NCBI GenBank assembly: GCA_013397075.1
Contig: VWZS01001987.1
Span: forward strand, 514,267-578,266
Reading direction: 5' to 3'
Source: Rhabdornis inornatus
Lineage: Eukaryota; Chordata; Aves; Passeriformes; Rhabdornithidae
DNA length: 64,000 bases
A model generated the notes under the pieces. That model was not told where the DNA came from, did not search any database, and saw only the letters and a list, made by a program, of their open reading frames with translations. Position 1 is the stretch's first letter. Each line of letters opens with the position of its first letter. Both the position numbers and the translations under genes were made by a program. Below, one piece after another: positions 49,961 through 63,284 of the stretch.

Positions 49961-52900
49961 CTCAGCAGGAATGGGGCTAATACAAGAGAGTCATCACTGG
50001 TAATCAGGCAATTTTTTCCCCATCCAGCTGGTTGTTTTTACTTCAACTGATCACAGGTCTGCCAGAAGTCAAGAGAAAGAAAAAGGTACCTGGGAAAGGT
50101 ACACACCCAAGTGCTCTCTGGACCCGACATGCACACCCCAAATACTGTGCTCCTTAGAAGCTATGAGGAGAAAAATGGACAAAGCATAGGCAGGCAAACC
50201 AAAGTCTGCAGTGGGACAGGACTTGGGAACAGCACTGCAAACCAAGAGTTCTATTTTTTCATACGGCCAGAACAAGAAAAACAATTTCCCAATTATATTA
50301 ACAGAAGATATGGAAATGTTTCTACATATTAGTGCTCAGACAGGTGATCCACAGAATACATGCACCATTCCAAGGGAGCCAGTTAGGAAAAAATGCACTG
50401 GGGAAAGATTTGGTCCTGTGGAAGTGTTTACATGAACAGTACAAGTGTTTTGATTAATAGCTAAGAGAATCATGTTGAAAAGGGAGACACAAATTAACTC
50501 CAAAAGATAGAACATCTCTTTTACAAAAGAAGATGCATATTGCTGACCTTAAGAAATCAAACTTAAGGTGATTTCAAAACATTATGTGAATCCCCAATAC
50601 ATCTCAGTCTCCCTGTTTTGAACCACTGTCATATAACTGAAACTACATTAACTTAATGTGAATCAGTCTTGATTTATGCTGATGTAAATAAGAGGTGTTC
50701 AGATATAACAGATAAAGAATTAAGTTATACAGTGAAGAAGGATGGGATAAATTGGTTTCTAATCTCAAAAATGGAGATAGGTTGATTAACATCCTTTTAT
50801 GAAACATTTTATCCTACTGGAGCTGCCCAGGTCAGATTAACCTTACAGAGGCAAACTGCCTGCTGAGAAACAATACAAATGGAAGCTGTTCTTTATATAT
50901 TCCTTTCTGGTTCTGGCCTAAAATTCAGAGGCTCTAAAGCAGGTGTTAAAAAAGTGAGTTGTGCTGGGAAAATAAGAAGGAAAAGGCTGCTTAGAAGCTT
51001 CCAAAAATAGACTAATTGATTATGTGTTTTAGCCTGGTAGTGATCCACACTAATTATTTCAGTGGTGCTTTATGGAGTTTATAAAGCTGTTATACAACAA
51101 GCACAGTTACTATTATGGATAAAGGGATCTACAAACAATTCTAAAGGAAGGGGGTCACTTGAATCCCATTACTTCAATCTGGACTGGGGCAGGAATGCCT
51201 TTTGCTTCTTGGAATTCCCCAACCACTTCCACGAGATAAAACGGGAAACACTTCTACAGCTAAACCCTCACGATTGCCATCATCCCTTCCCTCTGATCAT
51301 TCTTAAAACATCACTGGAAGAGCTTTTGGTGTGAGCAACAAAGCACAGTGGATTCTAAACTATGAAACACAGACAACTTCAGCTAACACAAATTGCTTTC
51401 AAAGGCTTGGATCTAGGAGGCTGGGGAAGTTCATGCCAGGAGGTGCAGAGCAGAGCTTCCACTGGGGTTTCTTCCTGTAAGACTCTCTGTGTTTGCACAC
51501 AGAGAACTGCTCTGTGAACCAAACCAACACACCAGAGAGTGGGGGATTTGCTTCCCCACTGCACCAGTGGTCCAGAAGGACTCACTACTGTCAGCTCAGC
51601 TGGGGAACAGCTCTGGCTCAGGGCTGTGGTGAAACACACTGCCTGGGGCTGGGCACTGTCAGTAAGGAGGGTATTGCAGTACTGCTGAATCCAAGCTGGA
51701 GAAGCAGACCCTCCTCTTCCACATCATTCAACTGACATCATTCAGCTGGCTTTGGAGGGACTGCTCAAACATTTGCTCCACAAAGACAATTCCTGGGCAT
51801 TTTCCAGAAGATGGTTCACTCCAAAGGCTGTTTCCCCAACAGCAAGATGGATGATGTGACATCAGCAATCATCTTTTTCCTTCCAGTGTATCCCAAAACA
51901 GCCCCAGAAAGCCTGGAGCTCTCAGGCATTCCCAGCATTCCTCATGCCACATCCACCTCATCCACGTCCCATTTGCTGCTGGAAGCACACCACTTGGAAT
52001 GGGGGGAGAAGACATGCACTGTTTCAGACTATTAGACCTGAACACACTCACACATACACAGAATGATAATTATGACCCAGGGTCACACAGGCAGAACTCT
52101 ACCCAGCATTTTCCAGAGTTTTGTGGTAATTCCATGTGTTTCATGTGTTCTTGAAATTTGCTTTCATTTTGGTTTAAAATAGCCACGGAACAGAAAAGCC
52201 CAGCATTTTTAAACTTCCAGCAAAGCATAAATGGTAGTCCTGAAGTCATCTGTGACCTGCTGCTCCACAGCCAAGGGCTCTGGAGCTGGGTATCTCTACC
52301 TGGGAAGCTAGTGGGTTAGGATCCTGATGGGAGATGGTAAACACCCACTTCCGTTTTTCAAGGACCATTTTCTGTGATGGACCGTTTTGTAGAAAGTTTT
52401 TATTTCCATTAATTGCCCTTCCTAATGTGGAAAAAAAGCAGAAGTGGTGCCAAGCTTCTGGATCAATTCCAGTGCTAAAAGAAATTTCAAGACTCAAACG
52501 ATCAGTTTGTCTATGAATAGTATCACCACTGGAAAAAGTAAAAAAGTAAAAAAACCCACCCCACTGATAAGATTACCTTGTTACAGGGTGAGGGACAGCC
52601 CCCCATGGGTTTATAATGCAGAACAGTTAGAGCCACTCTGCCACTGTATGGTGAGAAATACTTGTTACTTGTGCCATTACCAAGTACTCAGACTGGGGAA
52701 AAAGATAATTTCTTTTTTAAATCTGCTTCAGGACTTATTACTCGTTTTCTTTTGAATTCCCTACACTCTGTTACTGCTAATTCCATTATATTTATGAACT
52801 ACATTATTTTCAAAATGTCCATTCCACAAAACTACACAAAGCATCTTCCCTTTCAGGCTTCACAAATTCACTTATTCCCACAACTCCCTCCCTTCAGACA

Positions 52901-55900
52901 AGCAGCTGAATGTCCCAGTTCTGCCAAAGCAAGGAATGGGCCAAGCAAAATATGGCAAAGGTGCCAAGGAGAAGAAATTTGCCGAGTGCCCTCAGGAAAA
53001 CCAGAACAGGTGGATGCAGCATGCCCAGATGAGACCATGCTGAAAGGGCAGCATGGAGACACGACAGCAGAACAGGTGGTGCTGGAAGCCAGGCCAAAGC
53101 ACAGTCCCATTTTATTTTAAAGAGGAACAAAAGTGTCTCTCTCTGAACAGAGTTTTAGGACTTTTGTCTCCCTTGCAAGTGATAAAGGAGAACTGTAAAC
53201 CTGCAGAAGTTAGACAATTTAAAATGACAGAGGATGCATCAGTATAAAGGTCAGTTTAGACAGAAAAATATTATTCTCAATTTAGCTGCAAAGTTTTCCA
53301 CTCAAAAAGCACAGCTTAAAGCCTCCCACCTAACCCTTCTCTATTAAAAAATGGGGTTGGAGTCCTCTGTCTGCAAGTCAAGCGAAACAAACTCCAAAAG
53401 CTAATTTTTTTCATAAATCATGGAAGCATCACTCTGCAGAAAAGAAAAGCAGCTTGGGAATTTTAGGGCTCACTGAAACAACTGCATCCAGGGCTCAGTC
53501 CTGGAGAGAGAGACACAAAAGCCCAACCCAGCTCCGCAAACAGAGGTGATGAGAGATTCCCAGCCATTAATCTTTGACAACAAAGCATCATCTCTGAAAT
53601 GAGAAGCAATTGCAGCCAGTATCTCAGGTTCACCTCACCTCTTAAACTGTAAATTGCACAGATCAATCTTATGAGGAATCCGGAGAACAGAGTGTCTGAT
53701 TTCAGTTTTATACATGCTTTATACAGGGTTGACCAGATAAGTCAAAGCCAATTTCTACAGTGAACTTAATACTGTTTCTGTACACCAAGTGTATATTTCT
53801 AGTGAGTTTATGGACACAGCCACAGCGATAGCATATTTCTTAGTTTATGAAAGATTTGACAAAATGGGATTTCAGCTCCAAGTAGAAGTCTGGCAATGTT
53901 TTGAAAGATGTTGAAGAAGTTTAAAAGAACCATATTTAAGATCAAACAGGTTCTCATTCCAGCCATTGAAAAGTATTTTTAATATCTGAGTTACGCTGGA
54001 GAATATTGCAAACCATGACATTTCCAACAAAAAAATCCAAGTGTTTTATTTTGAAACTCTAGAGGGATTTTCACTCCTTGAATACTTAAAGAAGTTTTTT
54101 CTAAACAAAACACCCAAAATGCACATATCTAAGCATTAGTGAATCTGCTCTTCAGCCTTTCTTCTCCAGAAACTTTCTTAAGGTTTTGACTCCTGTGATG
54201 TCTGAGTGCCTCACTACAAAGAACACCCAGCATCCCTCTTTTAGGGAGGAGGAAATGAAAAGAGGAGGCCCAGTTACACATAAAGTATATTACACAGAAG
54301 TAATTTGCTCAAGATCAACCAGTAAAAGCAAAACAGATAGTAGCACCTAGGTTAAGAAGCATTAGACTCCACTGATCAAAACATTTTGCCTGCAATATGC
54401 AAAGCTTCCTGAAAGTGTCTGTATTTTCTTTTTTTATTTGATGACCTTCATAAGATGTATGCCAGTAGTGATCAGGCAGATAGGCTGGGAGTCTGTATAC
54501 TGGACATCTTTGTGGCTAAAGATTTCCAGAGGATTCTGCAAACCAAACAAGTCCAGGAAACAAGGAGCAATTGAGAACTGGGTACCAACATTTGTTTTCT
54601 AGAGCTTTCAAAAAGCATGCAGAGCTGGCTCCAAACCCTTTACAAACATCACTGTGAAGATGTGAGGGACAGGAGGTGTTTTGGAACACTTAACCATATC
54701 AAGCAGGAGCTTGAAAACATGGCAACAAGGATCTTCCTGGAAATACCTGTCCCATTTATATAAAATCTGGGACTATGGGCACAAGGGCTGAAATCAGTGT
54801 CAATGACTTTTATGACTGGCTTCCTCTTATCACTGTTTTTGCGATTTCTTTTTTCAATACAGCTCTCAAAAAAAAAAAAACAGTAAAATAAGTGAACTGA
54901 AACCATAAGTCTGGGGTGTTTAAGCACTACTGAAGGTTTGTGGCAGAGTTCACACAGGATTGGTTCAGTTCCCCCATTTTTTGGCTGCAATTTTTAGAAG
55001 TTTCATGGGATGAGCGCAGACTTAAGGGCAGGGCTTGATCACAAGGCTCCAGCAGGAGCAGGGCTGATGTAAAGTGCTGGTCAGGAAGCAGGGCTGGGAG
55101 CTGCCAGCTGAAGTTGCTGGAACAGCCATGGAACAGAAACAAGCCATGATGCAAACAGCTGAGCTCATTTTTTTTTAATTTGAGCTCATTTTCAGACTGC
55201 TTCAAAAAACTATTCCCTGCTCATTCCATTACAAAATGTGAAGCTTAGTCCAGATTGACTCACTCTGTCACCAAGGGAGAAGGTATGATCTGCCACATGT
55301 GTCAGAAAAGGCCTATGAGGTAATTTTCATTCTCTCAACATATGAGAACTATTATTTCCTCACATAATGAAAATGCAAGGATGTAGGTGGCAATCCCCAC
55401 ATGGACACAAAAATAAAAAATGTTCTGGTGGATTGCTAATCACTTTTTGAAAAAAAAAAATGCATTTCAATCATAACGAATATTCCTGTGTATGGGAAGA
55501 TTTTTCTCATCTGCAGCATCCACATTTGGATCTGGCAATAACAGCATAATCCAGAATTCATATGTGAGTGTATCTCATTTCTGACACTCACATTTCATGA
55601 TGAGCTGAGCTACCCAGGAAATTCAGGTGCCATAAAGGGTAAGTATCCACATAGAGCATATCTTTTGCTTCCTCTGTAGTTTCATTACTCTTTGGTACAC
55701 ATCCAGATCATATGAAATACAATCTCACTCACCAAGTTTTCTGGACCCTCAGCACTTGAATTAAGCACTCACAGATGTTCCCTTTGCTCTCCTTTAAGCA
55801 TGATGGATTCCCTCACTGCAGGCTCTCCACTGAGGTACAGTTGTTGTCTCACTTTGAAAGGAATTTCAGAAAACATTTCAGTTCATCTGTGGAATTTTCC

Positions 55901-57046
55901 ATCTGAGTGTTGTTATTTATTTGCATTGTCACCACGCACCAGAGGCCAGCCACTTGCAAGGGCCCTTCTCTAAAGGTACTGATGAAACTTATATGTTCCC
56001 ACTGCAAGCCTCCCAGAGGACTGTGACAAAGCAAAACCCAGCATTTTTTATTTTTAATTACCTTAAGCTAAAAAGAGGGAGGGAAAAAGGAAGTTTTCAG
56101 AGAAAGGAACCAGGACTGAGGATTTGTCTGGTGAGTCACTATGGTCAGTGCTGTAATTCTGCTGCTGTGAAAGTGCCACTGAGACAGACAGCTGAGGATC
56201 TGTGCAATTGAGCTCTCAAACTGGTGAATTTTTCAAGCAGCATTTCACAACATCCAGATTGGGAGCATCTCTTTCCCAAGATGGGAAAAGATCTCCTGGT
56301 TTTAGTCTTCAGAAGCACACACAGTTGAACAATCAACATGAATCTTTCATGTCTACTGAGACTTTCCTTGAGTGGAAGATTATATATCCAGAATGGGTTT
56401 TGTGGGCAAGGGTAGACCTCACCTCCTTTTGCTACTGAGCAGGGACACCCATACTGCAAACCAGCTGCTATTTGCACTCCAGCACTGAAGGGCTCCTTGT
56501 CCTTTGCAGGGCTGCTGGGGCTCTGATGACCCCTGTCAAACCCTCAGGGCTCAGTTCAAAGTAGCCCTTGGTGAAGCAGGAGGAATTCCACTATTTCACC
56601 AGCTTGCACCAGATAAGAGTTACATAGATCTCAAGGCTGTGTGGCCACCATCAGACCCGTATGCTGAGAAATACTGAGTCATTCTGGAAAGTGAGGGCTG
56701 CTGCACAGAAACCCATGAAGAAATAAGCTCATGGCTTGTGTGCATACACCAGCCTGCCTTAGAGGGCAAACAAGACTAGAGACACAGCTGGAAGAGGAGC
56801 CCCTTCCTCAGCAGCAGGGCTCAATTTCACAGCAATAGGCAACCAACTCGTTTGCTCTCCATGCCAGCACTGACTGACTGGCACAGCTGGCAGAGCCCGG
56901 GTCTTGTGCCCACTTTACAGCACAGGTTTGCTGTCATCCTGGGTTAAAGAATCCCACTGGGAGACACAAGCAGGACCCAAAGAGAACAGAGCCTCCCCAC
57001 AACAGGAACCCAGCACAATCGCTGGAGAGGCATCGCTGCCCAGACA
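49961..57046. other. Unique non-coding sequence, no gene seen
   Basis: Seven kilobases of AT-leaning DNA with short open frames (up to 152 codons at 52662-53120, +). Poly-A runs near 54868 and 55449 are not attached to recognisable elements. Confidence 0.6.
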
Positions 57047-57083
57047 GTCATCATCATCGTCATCATCGTCATCATCATCATCC
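57047..57083. repeat. TCA/TCG trinucleotide repeat
   Basis: About twelve TCA-type triplets, some as TCG. An open frame on the plus strand (56874-57485) reads this as a serine run. That frame has no ATG near its 5' end and no recognisable domain, so it is not annotated as a gene. Confidence 0.9.
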
Positions 57084-57521
57084 TACCACCTGCCCAGACC
57101 AGAGCAGCACAACAACTCCTTTACCACCCTGAATCTAAATCCAATTCTGTGCTCAAAGAAGCAGCAGAGAACACCACCAGAAGCCAGTGATACAGGCCAG
57201 AACTCCCCTCTTGCCTCGCAAACCAGCAGCACTCCCCTCCAGCTCCCAGCCTCAGTGCAAAGTGTCTGCAAAGCCTGCCATGACAGCAACCGGAGTCTGT
57301 TCCACAAGCTGGGACCTTGCACAGCAGCCCAGTGCCAGGGGCACAGAAAAGTCTGTCCTCTGGCTTTCCTCAGCAGCAACAGCAGTCATGTCCAAACAGC
57401 TATGGGAAACAGCAGAGGAATACAACTCCTGGCCTGGTTTTCATGCAGATTTCCCTTCTCTCTGGGAGATAGGTTTGAACTTTGACTTCAAGCCTACACC
57501 TTCAGATGTTGAGTGATATGT
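57084..57521. other. Unique non-coding sequence with an open frame lacking an ATG start
   Basis: The plus-strand frame open since 56874 continues to 57485. Its first in-frame ATG is near the 3' end (about 57400). The opposite strand also has a frame of about 98 codons over 57083-57379. Both are best explained as chance. Confidence 0.5.
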
Positions 57522-57556
57522 TGGCGTGCTATCTGCTGAAGAGTGATAGCACGCCA
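57522..57556. repeat. Perfect inverted repeat, 12-bp stem, 11-nt loop
   Basis: TGGCGTGCTATC at 57522-57533 is the exact reverse complement of GATAGCACGCCA at 57545-57556, separated by TGCTGAAGAGT. The word GAGTGATA also occurs directly repeated at 57511 and 57541. It could form a hairpin or cruciform. It is too short to be a microRNA precursor as it stands. Confidence 0.92.
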
Positions 57557-60500
57557 GGCACCATCAAGGAGCAGGAGCAGCCAGAGCATGGCTGGCATGG
57601 AGCATGGGCTCAGTGGCCGTAGCAGCAGAGTCACAACAGGATGTGCTACATGTGGGTATTTGGGGATGCAGGTAATCAGCCACAGTTAAGAAAGTTTTGC
57701 AGAGATAGCAAAAGACATGTCACCTCTGCAGGATTTAAAAAAAATTTTTAGGCACCTGTTCCAAATGGGAAAGTGCTCCTAGGGGAAATATTTTTCAGAA
57801 GAGATTAAACAGATTTTGACAACTCAACCTATTTTCTTCCAGTTCTTGGATATTTACGAGCTTACTAACATTTTCCCCACCCCTGAAAATTCACACGGCC
57901 AAGGCAGAAAGCCAATGCAAATACTCAATCTGACTCTTCCAACTGAAAAATGTAATGAAAAGAGGAACTTTTGGGGGGTAAACTCAGCTCATCTGCAATG
58001 GTGGCTTTTATTCAAAATGTGCCCAAGCCAAGTTTCCTCGCTCTTTCCTCCCTCCTTTCAGGACTGTGCTGTCATGGGAGCCTGAGACTTCACAGGGAGT
58101 TTCTGCAGAAAGCCTGGTTTAGGAGGTGAAGTACCTCATAGGTGCAGCTTCCCCTTGCCTCAACTGGTGATCAAACAAGAACCTTAGGGGGACAATTGCC
58201 CTTGTACTCATGCCTGTTCTCTGTGCACTGACGTCAAATGTGCTGCACATTTGTGCTGGCACAAATAGCAAGGGAGGAGAATCAATTCCTGTTCAGCCCA
58301 ACACAGGTCACTTCCATCCTCTGGCCAAAAGTACTCTCAGGATAGCATACAATTTGGTCCATTGATTTTAATATATTGGCATTTCCTCCCTCTTACTGTG
58401 TGAACACATTGTTTACAATTTCAGTAAGCCACTTTGGAAAACACTGTTATAAATCAGGATACATAAAAGCTTGTCCTGTTTGCCTCCAGTGTCAAACATC
58501 ACTAGAGTGGGAGGTAGGTCAACTGGGGACACAAAAAAACCCCACCTCAACCCTTCTTCACTAATTCCTTCGTGTTTCAGGTGAGTTTCTGAAATTCCTT
58601 AGTGCTTCTGGACTGTAAATCTGTTGAGCATTACAGCAATCACCCAAGAGAAATCTTGTTCAGTGGAGATATTTTAATCTACTAATTTATTTAAGTATCC
58701 CTGTAAAGTGGCCATCGCTCACAGACTGAATCTCTTGGCAGGGAGGCCTTGCTCATTTGCTGCTTGTGTTTTACTTTAAACCAAAGAGTAAAAGGATAAT
58801 CTGGATCCAATGTGTATTCTGGATTGGTTTGGATTGCTGCAAAGGATAAGCATGGAGCTTCTCTTCAATTAGCAGGGGAGGAGGCAAAGCTGGAATTGCT
58901 CTATGAATTGCCTATAGTATTTGACGAGACAGCGGAGGATACAGCTGCGCTTTCCAGACCAAAGTTAGTCACCTGTTGTCTGCAGGAGCTCATGCCAAGA
59001 ATGGTCAGACTTGAGCTCAAGGGAGTGCTTTCCAGAGGACTTCAGCCAACAGCTGTTTCCCTTCAGCTGGATTGTGCTGAGAATCAAGCCTCAAGTTAAG
59101 GCATGAAAAGAAAAAGTGGTACTAGATGCCAAAAGAAGTGAGAAGGCCAATTTTCCCAATGAAATGGAAACACGGATTGTGTGAATTATCTACCCTACTT
59201 TTCTGCTCATACACTATTCCCAGCGTAGCATGGTGACCCCATCAGGCAGCCAATCAACCAATGGAGAGTGCTGGAAAGTTCCTGCTTCTTCAGGATCAGA
59301 TCAGAAGACAAGTCTCATTAATACATATGTTCAACTCGATTCGGATGTTCAAGCAGTTTTAAAGTCCAGGGATTGTTTGGGAGAGGCAATTTCCATAGTG
59401 GCCACTGAGAAGACTAAAGTAAGGATGAGGGTATGGTAGATCAGTGTCCTGATCCATCACAGAGTACCATCAGGCATATTGCTTATTGCTGACCTCCTCA
59501 CAGCATTCTAGATGTCTGACCAGCTCATCCAGTTTTGGTGAGAGCTCGGTGCTCTGAATATTCATGGTTCTGGAGCTTGGTCAGTCCAGTCACCTTTTAG
59601 TGAAATTGTGAAAAATGCTTTCCTCCTCCATATAGGAATTAGTGTGAGAATAGCTGAGCAGCACAGAGCTCCTCCCCACTTAAGGCCACAGCAGTGAACT
59701 GTCTTCCTTGCAGAGCCTGCAGCAATTTTAGCACCCGTGATAAAATCCCAACCAGAGAGCACACTGTGCTCTCTAAATGGCAAGTCACTGCAGAGAAACA
59801 GCCCTTGAAATCCTTTCCATCACCACCTCACAAACATAAGCTAGTTTTGGGCAGGATCTTAAGGAAAAAACCTAATCTTTTCCAATGCAATTATCACCAG
59901 AAGACTTCAGATGGTCAGTGTAGGATGCAAGAGTAATCTCCTGCCTAGCAGCTGTAACATTTGGCCAGATTCTGCAGAGATTACAGCAACCAAGTGTCCA
60001 GCAGGGCAGCTTGCTTTTACTTCCTGCCCCTGCCCTTTCCAGAGGCACACATGACTACCACACCTATCATGCTTTTTAATATCTTCACCTCTTTGCAAGA
60101 GAGCCAGCATGGCTTATATCCCATTTCAAGAAGCCTCCTCAGTCTGCCTCCCAGAGACTGGTGATTCCCAACATGGATAGAGAGCAGAAAGCGGCTATAA
60201 AGTGTTAATTTCTGTGTAAAGATTGAAAACAATTTGCAAAGCCTGAATTCTTTTAAAAAATTATTGCTGATTCAAAAGAAGGACATCCTTTCAATAGCCT
60301 TTAAAACCAGGAAGGATCACTGATCAAGTCTGACTCCTAGTAAAACACAGGTCAATGATTTCATCCAGTGAAGCCTGTGTCCTGCCCATGCATGCAAAAT
60401 GAACCTCCCAATTAGTACTGGTTAGAGCCTTCCAGTGCAGTATCAGGAAATGCTATTTCATTGGAAGTGAAATGTGTCAGCTTCAATTACCATTTCATTT

Positions 60501-63284
60501 TGAAAAAAGTATCAGTCTACAGATTTCCAGGACAGGCCAAACGTAAAATTTTCCTTTTCCCTTTTGTGATGGCTTTCTGGGTAATTTCTTGGAGGAATAT
60601 AGAAGCATCAAAAATAAAATGTTTTTATGAATATTCAGCTTTCACATGAAAATTAAATAAGTATGTTTACTCTTCTCTTTAGAAAAAATGGAAAATCTCA
60701 TTCTCACAGTGGCATCAACAAACCAAATAGAAGATCATCCACAGACAGTAATAGGATGCAGATACATGGCAACATTCACACTCCCTTTTATGCAGTAACA
60801 CCATGTTTACACCCACATGAGTAAGGGCAGTAAGGACAAAAGCCAGTTATGAGTCCCTCAAAACCTCTTTGAAAGAAACCCTTTGGCGAAAACACATGTG
60901 ATGTTCAGCCAGAAAAATATTTTCCTCCCTATATGCATATTCCCTGTATTCATATTGACAGGAAAGAAATGTCATTCTCAAAACATAAAAGAGACTACTT
61001 AATCATTGAAAGTTCTAATGAATTTTCACACTCTATGTCACAAAGCCTTGCTTACAGACATCAAATGATCTTCTAATTATTGAAACCTTCTTTAATTCAA
61101 GCTGCTTTGAGGCTTTCCCAGAGTGTTCAGAGCTTCTTTCTAAAGAAATTCCAACTTATAACACTGCTGACTAAATGAACCTGCATGTGCCTCCCTGGCT
61201 TTTGGCTGTCTGGGACAATCACAAGGAAGCTTCAGGGTGCAGTGCATTTTCAGGCATAATACCTAACAAAGATTTTCTCCTTTGTCCATTTTCTTATTTT
61301 CCCTCTTGCAGTTTATATCACTACAATTTTCCTCACAGAAACTTCGAATAATTTTAAATCAAAGAGGGATTTTCAGGGGGGAAATTACTATGCTTCTGTT
61401 GTCTTCCCTACCCCTTGAATAAAAAATGTAAACAACCAAAATCAAAACAAACCCAAACAAGCTTAGACATTAGGACTAGACAGGAAGGGTGGGGGGAAAT
61501 GCACAGTTTTGAACTGGGTTCCAATTTTGAAACCAGAAGTGTGCATTAGGTGTCAATTTTAACACTTTTCTGCTGTGTATCAATTCAAAGTTCTCATCTT
61601 GTCCCTTTCAGCCCTAGTGAGCCTGTCCCTACAAGAACTCCACAAAGCTCTCCTTCCTGAATAGTAGCTTTCTAGGAGGCTGAGCTCAAGCAGGAGGAAG
61701 CTCTCAAACAGTGGCACCACTCTGGGGCAAGTGCTGCTGATGGTCCCAAGGACAAAGCACATGGAGCACTGAAGGGACTTGAGCATTGTTGAGTGCACTC
61801 AACTTTGAAACACACTCTCTCTTGCTATGAGCCCAAATTTCTATCACAACAGTATCTTTCAGTATTTATGTATTTCAGGTGTTCAGTACCACACCAGGAG
61901 ACAGGATAATCTGAACAATCAGCAATGTATTCCTCAGATGGGTGAAGCAGCTTGTAGAGTATACAGGGTCTGATCCCCAACCCTATGTAAACCAAAGCTG
62001 AACCATCTCTATAGACATCTATCTATGGTGCAGGCACCACCTGGATGCTATTGTGTACCACCCTATGGAGATATCAGTGGATTGGATGCCTTTTAGACAC
62101 CCTGAAAGTCTCAACATGGAAGAGATAAGTTTACAGACATAAATAAAAGCCCAAAGCTTCTTTGTCTGAAAGAGTAATTATCTGTCTGACCTCAGAATTT
62201 ATGCTGTTACTCATTACTAGAGTATCTGAGAACATTCCAGTTTAAATCAGAGGGAACAGAAAAATCTCTGGTGGTAGTACTTTTTGAACCTCCCTACTTA
62301 AAAGCTGAACAACATGTACCTTGCATTCATAAAGATTTTTTATTTCATCTGAGAGCAGGCAACTGTGCTTTGTTAATGTTTGCAAGGACATTAAGATCAC
62401 ACAGGTCAAAACCTGTGCTTGTATTAAGCTGAAGCAGCAATGATATAACATCAATTCATTTGACAATACAGGGAATGAGCCACAGAGGGCCTACAAATGC
62501 ACAATCCACCAGTTTTAAACATTCATTTCTGTTGCCACATTTGCAGCTGCCAGACATGCACTAAGTTTACCTTGAGGTTGCAAGGAAGTTAGACAGAAAG
62601 TCCTTACAAATGGTTATGAGGGAAATAGGAAAGAGTAAACTGTGAACTCAATGTCAGAAAAAGGCAGCATTGCCACATCTGAACTCAGCGGTAACCATTG
62701 AAAACCACCCTGGGCTACCTGTGGCTGTTCACCTGGAAAAGCTGGGAATTATAAAAAGGGGGTAGGCTGACACCTTCATCGGGAATGGGTCCCCCTGCAT
62801 TCCATTTGGGAGTCCCTCTAGATTTAAGATACCTACACCCTAATTTCCAATCCCACTACAAAGAGATCTCTAAGCATCCCTGATACAGAGAGCTTGGAAA
62901 TTCAGCAACTTATACCCAACTGCACCAAATACAGCTCTTATCAGCACCAAGAGTCAAACCACTTGCTGTCCCACACCCCACCCTCATTTGTTGTACCACA
63001 CTCCACACTCATTAAGCTTGTCCACCTAAGGGGAGTGACAACGGAAGGACAACCATGGCAGAGGTAAGCATCAAACTGAAGACATCAAGCGCTTACAAGG
63101 AGACATAAGCACAATTTTGGTGATCCCTCAGGCATTTTGCAGGGCAATGCTTTACTGTGGGAGTCCTTGGAAACTCAGAGTGGAATGAGATAATTTTTTC
63201 TCCTGCTTGAGCTTCCCTGTGACTTGCTTAGATGCAGAAACACCTCCTATCCAGGAAAACCTGTTGCAGGCAGTGCAAAATGGG
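57557..63284. other. Unique non-coding sequence, no gene supported
   Basis: Two neighbouring plus-strand frames (58812-59099, opening at GTG, and 59230-59439, opening at ATG) look slightly protein-like but match no family I recognise. The interval 62700-63080 carries a TATAAAAAGGGGG word near 62750 and could be decayed LTR or flanking sequence, which is unproven. Otherwise this is AT-leaning unique DNA. Confidence 0.5.
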
